Shown here in pieces: positions 6,976 to 15,268 of a stretch of DNA of 64,000 nt (the first letter of the stretch is position 1; the number at the start of each line of letters is the position of its first letter). Under the pieces are notes generated by a model that was not told the origin of the DNA, ran no database searches, and worked only from the letters and a program-made list of their open reading frames with translations. Source of the stretch: Rhodococcus wratislaviensis (GTDB lineage Bacteria > Actinomycetota > Actinomycetes > Mycobacteriales > Mycobacteriaceae); assembly GCF_900455735.1 (NCBI RefSeq), contig NZ_UAUI01000007.1:122097-186096 (forward strand), read 5' to 3'. The position numbers and the translations under genes were made by a program.

Positions 6976-8103
6976 ATGAAGACCAAGGGTGCGATCCTGT
7001 GGGGCCTGAACGAGCCGTGGTCGGTCGAGGAGATCGAGATCGGCGATCCGGTTGCGGGCGAGGTGCAGATTCGCATGGAAGCCGCCGGAATGTGCCACTC
7101 CGACCACCACATCGTCACCGGGTCGATGCCGATGGCGTCCTTCCCGGTGATGGGCGGTCACGAAGGGTCCGGCGTCATCACCAAGCTGGGGCCGGAGGTG
7201 AAGGATCTCGAAGTCGGCGACCACGTGGTGCTCTCGTTCGTGCCCGCGTGCGGACGCTGTCCGGCGTGCTCGGCGGGACACCAGAATCTCTGTGACCTCG
7301 GAATGGGACTCCTGAGCGGACTGGCGATCAGCGACGGCACCTTCCGTATCCACGCGCGCGGGGAGAACGTCATCCCGATGTGTCTCCTCGGGACGTTCTC
7401 GCCCTACATGGTCGTGCACGAGACTTCGGTCGTGAAGATCGACAAGGACATTCCCTTCGACGTCGCCGCCCTCGTCGGCTGCGGCGTACCCACCGGGTGG
7501 GGTTCGGCGACGCGGATGGCGGAGGTGAAGCCGGGCGAATCCGTCGTCATCATGGGTGTCGGCGGCGTCGGCATGAGTGCACTGCAGGGTGCGGTGGCGT
7601 CCGGAGCGCGTCAGATCTTCGCCATCGACCCGGTGCCGTGGAAGCGGGAACAGGCGCTGAAGTTCGGCGCCACCCACGCGTTCGAGAGTGCCGCGGCCGC
7701 AATCGAGCCGATCATCGCGCTCACCAACGGATTGATGGCGCAGAAGACGATCATCACGGTCGGGGAGATGCACGGCGAATACGTCGAGGAAGCCCTGTTG
7801 CTCACCAGCAAGTTCGGCACGTGCGTCGTCACGGCCATGGGCGCGATGACCGACATGGACGTCAAGCTGAACCTGTTCCTCTTCTCGATGCTGCAGAAGG
7901 ACCTGAAGGGCACCATCTTCGGCGGCGGAAACGCCCGGGTCGAGATCCCGAACCTGCTGGCCATGTACAAGTCGGGGCAGCTGAACCTCGACGACATGAT
8001 CACCCGCACCTACACCCTCGAAGGCGTCAACGACGGGTATCAGGACATGCTCGACGGCAAGAACATTCGCGGCGTCATCCGGTACACCGAAGCCGACTGG
8101 TGA
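6976..8103 (+). CDS. NDMA-dependent zinc alcohol dehydrogenase
   Basis: A 375-residue zinc-containing medium-chain alcohol dehydrogenase of the type assayed with N,N-dimethyl-4-nitrosoaniline because its nicotinamide cofactor stays tightly bound. Catalytic zinc ligands are Cys40 (GMCHSD) and His62-Glu63 (GGHEGSG); structural zinc cysteines lie in CGRCPACSAGHQNLC (about 95-109). The Rossmann motif is GVGGVGMSALQG (about 190-200), followed by an acidic ID pair for NAD binding. Family members commonly need mycofactocin for cofactor recycling; no mycofactocin genes are in this window. The ATG follows GGGAG by 5 bases, and an 8-codon frame (6953-6979) overlaps the start as ATGA. Monocistronic. Confidence 0.9.
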   Translation: MKTKGAILWGLNEPWSVEEIEIGDPVAGEVQIRMEAAGMCHSDHHIVTGSMPMASFPVMGGHEGSGVITKLGPEVKDLEVGDHVVLSFVPACGRCPACSAGHQNLCDLGMGLLSGLAISDGTFRIHARGENVIPMCLLGTFSPYMVVHETSVVKIDKDIPFDVAALVGCGVPTGWGSATRMAEVKPGESVVIMGVGGVGMSALQGAVASGARQIFAIDPVPWKREQALKFGATHAFESAAAAIEPIIALTNGLMAQKTIITVGEMHGEYVEEALLLTSKFGTCVVTAMGAMTDMDVKLNLFLFSMLQKDLKGTIFGGGNARVEIPNLLAMYKSGQLNLDDMITRTYTLEGVNDGYQDMLDGKNIRGVIRYTEADW

Positions 8104-8148
8104 CGGCTCGCCGCAGCTGACCGCGGGCCGCTCTCGTAGGCTGACCGG

Positions 8149-8967
8149 GTGCAGAGTCTCGATCAGATTGCCCGATGGCCCGTGGACAACGCTGCGGCGG
8201 TGGTCCTGTCGCGCGACGAAGGGGTGATCGGCGAGTACGGCGACCAGCGGCGCGTCTTCCCCCTGGCCTCGGTGACCAAACTGCTCTGCGCGTACGCGGT
8301 ACTGGTGGCCACCGAGGAGGGGGCCGTCGAACTCGACCAGCCCGCAGGCCCGGAAGGCTCGACCGTGCGTCATCTGCTGGCGCACGCGTCGGGTCTCGCA
8401 TTCGACGCGAACCGTGTGCAGACGGCACCGGAGCGCAAGCGAATCTACTCCAGCGCCGGCTACGAGGTGCTCGCCGACTTCCTCACCGCCGAGACGTCGA
8501 TCGACTTCGCCGACTATGTCGCGGAATCCGTCTTCGCTCCACTGTCGATGGGCGCGTCCGCGCTCGTCGGGCCTGCCGGCCACGGAGCGCAGGCGTCGGC
8601 CGGTGATCTCGGCCGGTTCGCAGCAGAGCTGTTCCGCCCGGCCCTCATTTCGCCCCAGACGCTCACGGACGCCACGTCCGTGCAGTTTCCCGGGCTGGAC
8701 GGAATTCTGCCCGGATACGGCTCACAGCGGCCCAACGACTGGGGGCTGGGGTTCGAGATCCGTTCGGGCAAGAGCCCGCACTGGACGGGCACGAGCAACT
8801 CGCCGCAGACGTTCGGCCACTTCGGGCAGGCCGGCACCTTCCTGTGGGTCGATCCGGCCGCCGGACTGGCCTGCGTGGCGTTGACGGACCGGGATTTCGG
8901 TGACTGGGCCAAGCCCCTGTGGACCGAGCTGAGCGACGGTATCCTCTCGGAACGCAGTAGACGATGA
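8149..8967 (+). CDS. Serine hydrolase, class C beta-lactamase/PBP4*-like
   Basis: A 272-residue protein with the penicillin-binding/beta-lactamase fold: the catalytic SxxK is in FPLASVTKLL (near residue 42), the YxN-like motif is YSSAGYE (near 104), and a C-terminal HFGQAGT segment takes the place of the KTG triad. No signal peptide is evident, so it probably acts in the cytoplasm as an esterase or peptidase rather than as a resistance enzyme. GTG 8149 follows TAGGCT (8137-8142) by 6 bases, indicating a leaderless start. Protein is short for the family (often 350-400), lacking the usual C-terminal extension. Confidence 0.83.
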   Translation: MQSLDQIARWPVDNAAAVVLSRDEGVIGEYGDQRRVFPLASVTKLLCAYAVLVATEEGAVELDQPAGPEGSTVRHLLAHASGLAFDANRVQTAPERKRIYSSAGYEVLADFLTAETSIDFADYVAESVFAPLSMGASALVGPAGHGAQASAGDLGRFAAELFRPALISPQTLTDATSVQFPGLDGILPGYGSQRPNDWGLGFEIRSGKSPHWTGTSNSPQTFGHFGQAGTFLWVDPAAGLACVALTDRDFGDWAKPLWTELSDGILSERSRR

Positions 8968-9092
8968 CACACCGATTGCTCGAATCACTGGCGCAACACA
9001 GGCATCACAAGGCACACTGGTCAACCGAGCGTGCTGCACACACCGACTGAGGCCGTTGGGGAAGACGTCCCTCGTCGAAGCAGGAGGCTCGA

Positions 9093-9602
9093 GTGCGCGC
9101 ATTGAATCAGTTCGCGGACGCGACGGCTGGTGTGGTCTACATCCACTCGTCGCCCGCCGCGTTGTGCCCCCATATCGAGTGGGCGTTGACCGCGACCCTC
9201 GACTGCCGAGCCAACCTGAAATGGACCTCGCAGCCGGCCTCCAACGGCGTTCTGCGCGCGACCACCAGCTGGGTGGGGCCTGTCGGCACCGCCTCGCGGC
9301 TGGTCAACGCGCTTCGCGCCTGGCCGATGCTGCGCTTCGAGGTGACCGAGGACGCCAGTGAGGGCGTGGACGGCGAACGGTACAGCCACGTGCCCGGGAT
9401 GGGCCTGTGGCACGGGTCCACCAGCGCGAACGGCGATGTCGTCGTCGGGGAGATGCGCCTGCGGGCACTGATGCAAGCGGGGGGCGACATCGCCGCCGAA
9501 CTGGACTATGCACTCGGAACCGCCTGGGACGAGGCGCTCGAGCCGTTCCGCAGCGGCGGAGAAGGCGCCGAGGTCACCTGGCTGCGCCGGGACGTCGGCT
9601 GA
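9093..9602 (+). CDS. DUF3145 family protein
   Basis: A conserved actinobacterial protein of unknown function, 169 residues, matching the DUF3145 family along its length. Recognisable stretches are GVVYIHSSPAALCPHIEWAL at the N-terminus, then LRFEVTEDASEG and YSHVPGMGLWHG in the middle. No membrane segment or signal peptide is seen. GTG 9093 is the probable start: it follows a GGAGG-containing tract (GCAGGAGG, 9080-9087) at the right distance. The gene is convergent with the FAS-II operon; a strong hairpin separates the two. Confidence 0.85.
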   Translation: MRALNQFADATAGVVYIHSSPAALCPHIEWALTATLDCRANLKWTSQPASNGVLRATTSWVGPVGTASRLVNALRAWPMLRFEVTEDASEGVDGERYSHVPGMGLWHGSTSANGDVVVGEMRLRALMQAGGDIAAELDYALGTAWDEALEPFRSGGEGAEVTWLRRDVG

Positions 9603-9624
9603 CACCCGCCTCACGGACGCGAAA

Positions 9625-9653
9625 AGGCCCCCGCCACAACGGCGGGGGCCTTC
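9625..9653. terminator. Bidirectional terminator between DUF3145 gene and accD6
   Basis: Arms AAGGCCCCCGCC (9625-9636) and GGCGGGGGCCTT (9642-9653) pair perfectly around a 5-base loop, with A-rich and T-rich flanks on either side, so it can stop transcription from both directions. Confidence 0.9.
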
Positions 9654-9671
9654 TCTCGAACAGAGCTCAGA

Positions 9672-11105
9672 TCACAGCGGGATGTTCTTGTGGTCGCCGC
9701 GGGTGGAGGGAGCCGCAGCGAGGGCGGCGGTGATGACGCTGCGCGTCTTGGCCGGGTCGATCTCCTCGTCCACGACACCGATCGCGACAGCACGGTCGAC
9801 GCCACCGGCGATGCTTTCGTGCTCGACGGCCAGACGCTCGTGCAGGGCCTCACGCTCTTCTTCCGGCGCTGCGGCCAAGGCGCGCTTGTGCAGAATGCCG
9901 ACGGCGGCCTTGGCGCCCATGACAGCGACCTCCGCATCGGGCCACGCGTAGACGGCGGTGGCGCCGAGCGCGCGGGAGTTCATGGCGATGTACGCCCCGC
10001 CGTAGATCTTGCGGGTCACGACCGTCACGCGTGGAACGGTGGCTTCGGCGAACGCGTGGAGCAGCTTGGCGCCGCGGCGCACGACGCCTTCCCATTCCAT
10101 GCTCACACCGGGGAGGTAGCCGGGAACGTCCACGATCACCACGAGCGGGATGCCGAATGCGTTGCACAGCCGGACGAAACGTGCCGACTTCTCGGCGCTC
10201 TCCGAGTTGAGGCAGCCACCCAGGCGGAGCGGGTTGTTGGCGATGACACCGACGGTGCGGCCACCGAGGCGTCCGAGACCGGTGACGATGCTGCGGGCGT
10301 AATTGCCCTGCAGTTCCTCGAAACTCGACTCGCCCTCGACGTTGTCGAGAAGTTCGTGAACGATCGGACGGACGTCGTAGGCGCGCTTCGCGGACTCGGG
10401 CATGAGGGCGCGGAGATCGGTGTCGCCGTGCGCGGCCGCGGCCTGATCGAAATCGCCCTGCTCACAGAACATCGACACGAGGCGGCGTGCCCGGTGCAGG
10501 GCGTCGCCCTCGTCGTGGGCGGCGATGTGCGCGACCCCCGACTTCTTCGTGTGCGTGTCGGGACCGCCGAGTGACACCATGTCGACCTGCTCACCGGTGA
10601 CACTGCGGACCACGTCCGGGCCGGTGACGAAGACGCGGGCCTCCGGCGCCATGATGACGATGTCGGTCAGCGCGGGACCGTAGGCCGCACCGCCGGCCGC
10701 GAAGCCGAGGACGACGGAAATCTGTGGGACGCGGCCGGACGCGCGGACCATGGCCTCGAAGACCAGTCCGACGGCGTGCAGGGCTTCGACGCCCTCGGCG
10801 AGACGCGCGCCACCCGAGTGCCAGAGACCCACGATCGGGGCGTCCTCCTCGAGGGCGGTGTCGATCGCCGTCACGATGTGCTTGCAGCCTTCGACACCCA
10901 TGGCGCCGCCCATGACGGTGGCATCGGAGCAGTAGGCGATGGTGCGGACACCGTCGATGTTGCCGGACGCGGCCAGCACACCGGACTTGTCACGCGGATG
11001 CAGAGGGACGACCGTCCCGGCGTCGAACAGCTTCTCCAGGCGCGCAAGGGGATCGCGCGGATCGATCGACGCATCGGACTTAGTCGCGGGTGCCAAGATT
11101 GTCAT
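9672..11105 (-). CDS. accD6: Acyl-CoA carboxylase beta (carboxyltransferase) subunit AccD6
   Basis: Transfers CO2 from biotin to acetyl- or propionyl-CoA, supplying malonyl-CoA for the FAS-II mycolate pathway. The 477-residue protein has the carboxyltransferase layout: an N-terminal acyl-CoA-binding half with GGARLAEGVEALH (near 100) and FAAGGAAYGPALTD, and a C-terminal carboxybiotin half with GGAYIAMNSRALGA (near 370). It is the last gene of the fabD-acpM-kasA-accD6 order. A 94-bp gap with a perfect hairpin separates it from kasA, unlike the tight spacing of acpM-kasA, so its expression may be set separately. Start ATG 11105 follows an AAGGAGG-type site. Confidence 0.95.
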   Translation of the reverse strand: MTILAPATKSDASIDPRDPLARLEKLFDAGTVVPLHPRDKSGVLAASGNIDGVRTIAYCSDATVMGGAMGVEGCKHIVTAIDTALEEDAPIVGLWHSGGARLAEGVEALHAVGLVFEAMVRASGRVPQISVVLGFAAGGAAYGPALTDIVIMAPEARVFVTGPDVVRSVTGEQVDMVSLGGPDTHTKKSGVAHIAAHDEGDALHRARRLVSMFCEQGDFDQAAAAHGDTDLRALMPESAKRAYDVRPIVHELLDNVEGESSFEELQGNYARSIVTGLGRLGGRTVGVIANNPLRLGGCLNSESAEKSARFVRLCNAFGIPLVVIVDVPGYLPGVSMEWEGVVRRGAKLLHAFAEATVPRVTVVTRKIYGGAYIAMNSRALGATAVYAWPDAEVAVMGAKAAVGILHKRALAAAPEEEREALHERLAVEHESIAGGVDRAVAIGVVDEEIDPAKTRSVITAALAAAPSTRGDHKNIPL

Positions 11106-11143
11106 CGCGTCCTCCTTGTGGCGGGCCCGGGTGGGCTGTCGAT

Positions 11144-11178
11144 GGGTGGAGACCCCTTCAGAGAAGGGGTCTCCACCC
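11144..11178. terminator. Perfect 16-bp hairpin between kasA and accD6
   Basis: GGGTGGAGACCCCTTC (11144-11159) pairs without mismatch with GAAGGGGTCTCCACCC (11163-11178) around a 3-base loop. No T-run follows on the minus strand, so it may attenuate, protect an mRNA end or mark a processing site rather than terminate fully. Confidence 0.7.
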
Positions 11179-11199
11179 GCGATCTAGCAGGACCGGCTG

Positions 11200-12462
11200 T
11201 CAGGCCCGGCCGAAGGCGAGCGCGACGTTGTGCCCACCGAAACCAAACGAGTTGTTGATCGCGAAATCGATCTCGCCGTAACGGGCTTCGCCCTTGACGA
11301 CATCCAGGTCGATCTCTGGATCCTGATTCTCGAGATTCAGCGTGGGCGGAATGACTCCGTCCCGCAGACTCAGGACCGTGAGCACCGCCTCGAGCGCACC
11401 GACGGCGCCGATCGAGTGCCCCAACGCGGACTTCGGTGCGTACACCGCGGCATGGTTGCCGACGGCAGCCTTGATGGCGTTCGCCTCCGCCGTGTCACCG
11501 ATCGGCGTGGCCGTGGCGTGCGCGTTGATGTGCTGGATGTCCGTCTTCGTCAATCCAGCAGTCTCGATCGCCCTCGTCATGGCCCGCGCAGCGCCCGAAC
11601 CCGAAGGATCGGGAGCGACGATGTGGAACCCGTCGGAGGTGATTCCCGCGCCCAGCAGACGGGCGTGGATGGTGGCACCGCGAGCCTTGGCGTGCTCCTC
11701 GGTTTCGAGGACCATCATCGCTCCGGCCTCACCGAACACGAAGCCGTCACGATCCTTGTCGAACGGCCGCGAAGCCGCCTTCGGATCGTCGTTGCGGGTG
11801 CTCAGCGCGCGCATCATCGCGAAGCTCGCGATCGGCACGGCGTCGAGGTAACCCTCCACACCACCGGCGACGATGATGTCCGCGTCGCCCATCACCAGCA
11901 TGCGGTACGCATGGGCGATGGCCTCGGAACCCGAGGAGCAGGCCGACACGGGAGTGATCACTCCGGCGCGGGCCCCGAGCTCGAGTCCGACGGTGGCCGA
12001 CGGACCGTTGGGCATCACCATCTGGACGGCGAACGGCGACACCTTGCGGTACCCGCCGGCCTTCATCTTCTCGACGGCGTCGATCAGAGCTTCGCCGCCG
12101 CCCAGTCCGGTGCCGATCACGACGCCGAGGCGATCCTTGTCGACCTCCGGGCTGCCGGCGTTCTCCCAGACCTGACGGCCGAGGACGAGCGCCAACCGCT
12201 CGACGAAGCTCATCCGGCGGATCTCGACCCGGGACAGCGACTCGTCGGGCGACACCTTGAGCTTGCCGCCGATCGTCACCGGAAGGTCGTTCTCCGTGAC
12301 GAAGGCTTCCCGGATGGTGTCGATGCCGCTCTCGCCGGCCAACAGGCCTTTCCACGTGGCATCCACGTCACCAGCGATCGACGTCGTGGCCGCGAGGCTG
12401 GTGACGACGATGTTGGGGAACTGCTTCCCGTTGGTCGAGGCGGAAGTCACGGCTGAGCTCAC
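11200..12462 (-). CDS. kasA: Beta-ketoacyl-ACP synthase (KasA-type)
   Basis: Condenses malonyl-ACP with long acyl chains in the FAS-II elongation of meromycolate. About 420 residues with the KAS I/II triad: Cys in [12 protein letters not shown] (near 173), His in [11 protein letters not shown] (near 310) and His in [13 protein letters not shown] (near 345). Mycobacteria carry kasA and kasB side by side; here only one KAS gene lies between acpM and accD6. The first possible start, GTG 12462, overlaps the acpM stop as GTGA; a second GTG at 12450, preceded by GAGGAG, gives an N-terminus closer to mycobacterial KasA. Translationally coupled to acpM either way. Confidence 0.95.
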   Translation of the reverse strand: MSSAVTSASTNGKQFPNIVVTSLAATTSIAGDVDATWKGLLAGESGIDTIREAFVTENDLPVTIGGKLKVSPDESLSRVEIRRMSFVERLALVLGRQVWENAGSPEVDKDRLGVVIGTGLGGGEALIDAVEKMKAGGYRKVSPFAVQMVMPNGPSATVGLELGARAGVITPVSACSSGSEAIAHAYRMLVMGDADIIVAGGVEGYLDAVPIASFAMMRALSTRNDDPKAASRPFDKDRDGFVFGEAGAMMVLETEEHAKARGATIHARLLGAGITSDGFHIVAPDPSGSGAARAMTRAIETAGLTKTDIQHINAHATATPIGDTAEANAIKAAVGNHAAVYAPKSALGHSIGAVGALEAVLTVLSLRDGVIPPTLNLENQDPEIDLDVVKGEARYGEIDFAINNSFGFGGHNVALAFGRA

Positions 12463-12770
12463 TCCTCGTCGTTCTTGGCAGCTTCGAGCTTCGCCTTCAC
12501 GGCCTCCGCGTCGGCGCCACCTTCTGCTTCGAGCTTCTGGATGTAGGACACGGCGTCACCGACGGTGCGCAGTCCGGCGAGATCCTCGTCGGGGATCTTC
12601 ACGCCGTACTTGTCCTCGGTCTGGACGGCGATCTCAACCATGGAGAGGGAGTCGATGTCGAGGTCGTCGACGAAAGACTTTTCGATGGTCACCTCGGACG
12701 GCTCAATACCGGTGACCTCCTCGATGATCTCCGCGAGTCCGGCGATGATGTCTTCCTGGGTGGCGGCCAC
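12459..12770 (-). CDS. acpM: Meromycolate extension acyl carrier protein AcpM
   Basis: Carries the growing meromycolate chain on a 4'-phosphopantetheine arm. GTG 12770 is chosen because AGAAGGGAG lies just upstream and because translation from it begins with [12 protein letters not shown], matching mycobacterial AcpM; longer frames reaching 12875 add an unrelated N-terminus. The protein has 103 residues, with the phosphopantetheine site Ser41 in [10 protein letters not shown] and a charged C-terminal extension ([16 protein letters not shown]) that distinguishes AcpM from ordinary ACPs. It overlaps kasA and follows fabD after 106 bp. Confidence 0.95.
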   Translation of the reverse strand: MAATQEDIIAGLAEIIEEVTGIEPSEVTIEKSFVDDLDIDSLSMVEIAVQTEDKYGVKIPDEDLAGLRTVGDAVSYIQKLEAEGGADAEAVKAKLEAAKNDEE

Positions 12771-12876
12771 TGAGTGGCTCCCTTCTGATTCGGTGTAGAT
12801 GTATCTGGAGTTGTGCAGGCACGTCCCCATCGGCCGCGCCTGCGGGCCCTGCACGCACCGAGGTGCGCGCAGCAAA

Positions 12877-13794
12877 CTAGCCGAGTTCTGTCAGTTCGGC
12901 TAGCGCGGAGATATCCCCCGGGGTCTTGAGTGCCAGAGTCGGAGTGCCGCGCATTTCACGCTTGGCGATACCGACGAGGGTTCCGGCTGGTGGAAGTTCC
13001 GCGATCGCGGAGACCTGAGCGGTCCGCAGGCTTGCGGTACACAGGTCCCAACGCACAGGTCGGGTTACCTGCGCGGCCAGTTTAGTCAGTGCGTCGGCTC
13101 CGGATGCGACCGGTGCACCGTCGGCGTTGGAGAGCAGAGTGCGGGTGGGTTCACCCGGTGTGATCTTGGACGCAGCCTCGGTGACGGCCTCCTGCGCGGG
13201 AGCCATGAACCGGGTGTGGAACGCGCCTGCGACGGGAAGAGCGCGAACCCGCGCCTTCTCCGGCGGGTTGGCGGCGAGTTCCTCGAGCGCCGACAGCAGA
13301 CCTGCAGCGACGATCTGGCCCGCCGCATTGCGGTTGGCCGGTTCGAGGCCCAGTTCGTCGAGGCGGGCGAGCACCTCGGTCTCGTCGCCCCCGAGGACCG
13401 CGGACATGCCGGTCGGTTCGAGTGCGCAGGCCTTCGCCATCTCCGCGCCGCGGACGGCGGCGAGTGCGACGGCGTCGTCGGCGGAGAGGACTCCGGCGAC
13501 CGCGGCTGCGGCGAGTTCACCGACCGAGTGCCCGGCCGCGATGGTGTCTGCGGGAACCAGGCCACGCGCGTCGAGTTCCTCGAAGGCGAGGAGTGCGGCG
13601 GCCACGACGAGGGGCTGAGTCACCGACGTGTCGGTGATCTCCTCCGCTGTCGCGGTGGTACCGAGGCGGACGAGGTCGAGGCCGGCAGCCTTCGACCACA
13701 GTGCGACACGGTCATGAGAACCCGGCAGCTCCAACCAAGGGATGAGCATGCCGGGAGTCTGAGAGCCCTGACCCGGGGCGAGCAACGAAATCAC
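12877..13794 (-). CDS. fabD: Malonyl-CoA:ACP transacylase FabD
   Basis: Loads malonate from CoA onto AcpM. The 305-residue protein shows the oxyanion motif APGQGSQTPGM at the N-terminus, the nucleophile elbow GHSVGE (Ser near residue 92) and a catalytic His in GAFHTRFM (near 198). It is the first gene of the FAS-II operon, 127 bp downstream of the regulator mabR. The gap upstream carries an ATTTGT/ACAAAAT inverted repeat that is the probable regulator site. Start ATG 13794. Confidence 0.95.
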   Translation of the reverse strand: MISLLAPGQGSQTPGMLIPWLELPGSHDRVALWSKAAGLDLVRLGTTATAEEITDTSVTQPLVVAAALLAFEELDARGLVPADTIAAGHSVGELAAAAVAGVLSADDAVALAAVRGAEMAKACALEPTGMSAVLGGDETEVLARLDELGLEPANRNAAGQIVAAGLLSALEELAANPPEKARVRALPVAGAFHTRFMAPAQEAVTEAASKITPGEPTRTLLSNADGAPVASGADALTKLAAQVTRPVRWDLCTASLRTAQVSAIAELPPAGTLVGIAKREMRGTPTLALKTPGDISALAELTELG

Positions 13795-13859
13795 TCTTCA
13801 AGAGAACACCGTCAACGGCGTGCTGCGAGATGTCGTTGCGGATGAACCTTCGTCGGCGG

Positions 13860-13881
13860 ATTTGTTGGGTTCCCACAAAAT
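13860..13881 (-). promoter_or_regulatory. Candidate MabR operator upstream of fabD
   Basis: ATTTGT (13860-13865) and ACAAAAT (13875-13881) form an inverted repeat 66 bp upstream of fabD, within the only sizeable gap of the operon. MabR of mycobacteria is known to bind the fabD promoter at a TTTGT/ACAAA-type dyad; the exact spacing here is my reading and has not been compared with a footprint. Confidence 0.5.
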
Positions 13882-13921
13882 TGCACGTGGGGTCCTCGCA
13901 TCGAATCTGGACAGACGTTCG

Positions 13922-15193
13922 TTACAGCCCTGCTTCTCCGAATGGGAAGGGTGTGACTGGTGTTAAACGTGATATGGGTTCGTTATGGGAATGTGTCAAT
14001 CGACCCACCGTGGCAGCCACTCTGAGTACATACGCATCCCGCGGATTCGTCGGATCGCGACCGGTGACTTCCGCGATTCTCTTGAGTCGATACCGCACAG
14101 TATTTGGATGAACAAACAGCTGCCGGGCACAAGTCTCAACCGCACCTCCACAGTCGAGATATGCGTCCAAAGTGTCGGTGAGAACACCTCCGGCGGCCGC
14201 CAGCGGCGCGACCAGATGGTCGTTCAGAGCGGTGACGGCGGCGTTGTCCCCGAGCAGTGCGCGCTCGGGTAGCAACTCGGCGGCGTGGACGGGCCGAGGG
14301 GCGCCCCGCCAGCCTGCGACCGCCTGCATCGCGGCGAGCGCCTCGACGGCACTGAAATGAGCCGCGCCCAGCGTCGGCGTGGTCGGCCCGATGATCACCG
14401 GCTCGTCCGAGAACTTGCCGAGCAGGTCGGTCATGAAACTCGAGTGCCCCGACCCCTCCTGGAGTTCCCCGCTGACGACCATCACGAGCCGCGAACCCTG
14501 CACGACGGCGAGGGCGGCGCGGCCGTGCTTCTGCGCGATGGTGTGCACCGTGCCGACGACGGAGACCCGCTCGTCCTCGGGGGGAGTGCCGACGATGACG
14601 GTGGCGGGGGCTGTGGCGTCCCAGTTGAGAGTCGCCGCCCGCGACAACATGTCCGAGCCCGTGTCACCACGGACCACGGCGTCGACGACCAGTGCCTCGA
14701 GCCGGGTGTCCCACGCACCGCGGGACTCCGCGGCACTCGCATACACCGAGGCGGCCGCGAAACCCAGTTCGCGACCGTAGCGGAGGACGGCCTCGGTGAG
14801 GGCGATCAGCTGCTGGTCGTTGCGGGCGAGCGCCGGGAGCCACTGCTCGAAGAACTCCATCGCCACGCGGACCATGTCCACCGTCTGGCTGAGGGTGAGC
14901 CTGCGCGCGAGATCCTGCGGAATCACCTGGAACGCGTCCAGGCTGAACCGGATGTCACTGTCCGGATTCTTGAGCCACTCGAGGAAGTTGACGACCGCCG
15001 TCTGAACCAGCAACTGCACGTTGGAGCGTTGAGCGGCGTCGAGGTCGTCGAAGAACGGCAGTTGATCCTGCATCGTCGTGACGGCCTCGGTCGAGAGGCG
15101 ACCGGAGAACTGTTTGACGCGACGCAACAGTGCGTCGGGCAACGGATCCCGGGTTTGTCGTCTGCGGGAGACCAACGGACTCTGCTCGACCAT
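13922..15193 (-). CDS. mabR: PucR-family transcriptional regulator MabR
   Basis: Regulator of the FAS-II operon, orthologous by position and sequence to M. tuberculosis Rv2242 (MabR). The 423-residue protein has a long N-terminal sensor region and a C-terminal PucR helix-turn-helix: ARQLFVHPNTVRYRLKRIAEVTG (near 365-390, read in pieces). ATG 15193 (MVEQSPLVSRRRQ) is preferred; the longer frame from 15241 would start inside a 46-base hairpin. It lies between aceE and fabD on the same strand, an order conserved in mycolate-producing actinobacteria. Confidence 0.93.
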   Translation of the reverse strand: MVEQSPLVSRRRQTRDPLPDALLRRVKQFSGRLSTEAVTTMQDQLPFFDDLDAAQRSNVQLLVQTAVVNFLEWLKNPDSDIRFSLDAFQVIPQDLARRLTLSQTVDMVRVAMEFFEQWLPALARNDQQLIALTEAVLRYGRELGFAAASVYASAAESRGAWDTRLEALVVDAVVRGDTGSDMLSRAATLNWDATAPATVIVGTPPEDERVSVVGTVHTIAQKHGRAALAVVQGSRLVMVVSGELQEGSGHSSFMTDLLGKFSDEPVIIGPTTPTLGAAHFSAVEALAAMQAVAGWRGAPRPVHAAELLPERALLGDNAAVTALNDHLVAPLAAAGGVLTDTLDAYLDCGGAVETCARQLFVHPNTVRYRLKRIAEVTGRDPTNPRDAYVLRVAATVGRLTHSHNEPISRLTPVTPFPFGEAGL

Positions 15194-15208
15194 AGTCAAG
15201 AACCTACG

Positions 15209-15254
15209 CCCACCGCCGCCCGTGTTGTCCGACGGACACACGGGCGGCGGTGGG
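15209..15254 (-). terminator. Strong hairpin between aceE and mabR
   Basis: CCCACCGCCGCCCGTGT (15209-15225) pairs with ACACGGGCGGCGGTGGG (15238-15254); a further GTCC/GGAC pairing with one bulged T leaves a loop of three bases. It lies after the aceE stop and only 15 bases before the mabR start, so it could end aceE transcription or act on mabR from within its leader. Confidence 0.8.
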
Positions 15255-15268
15255 TGAGGATGTCGGCG

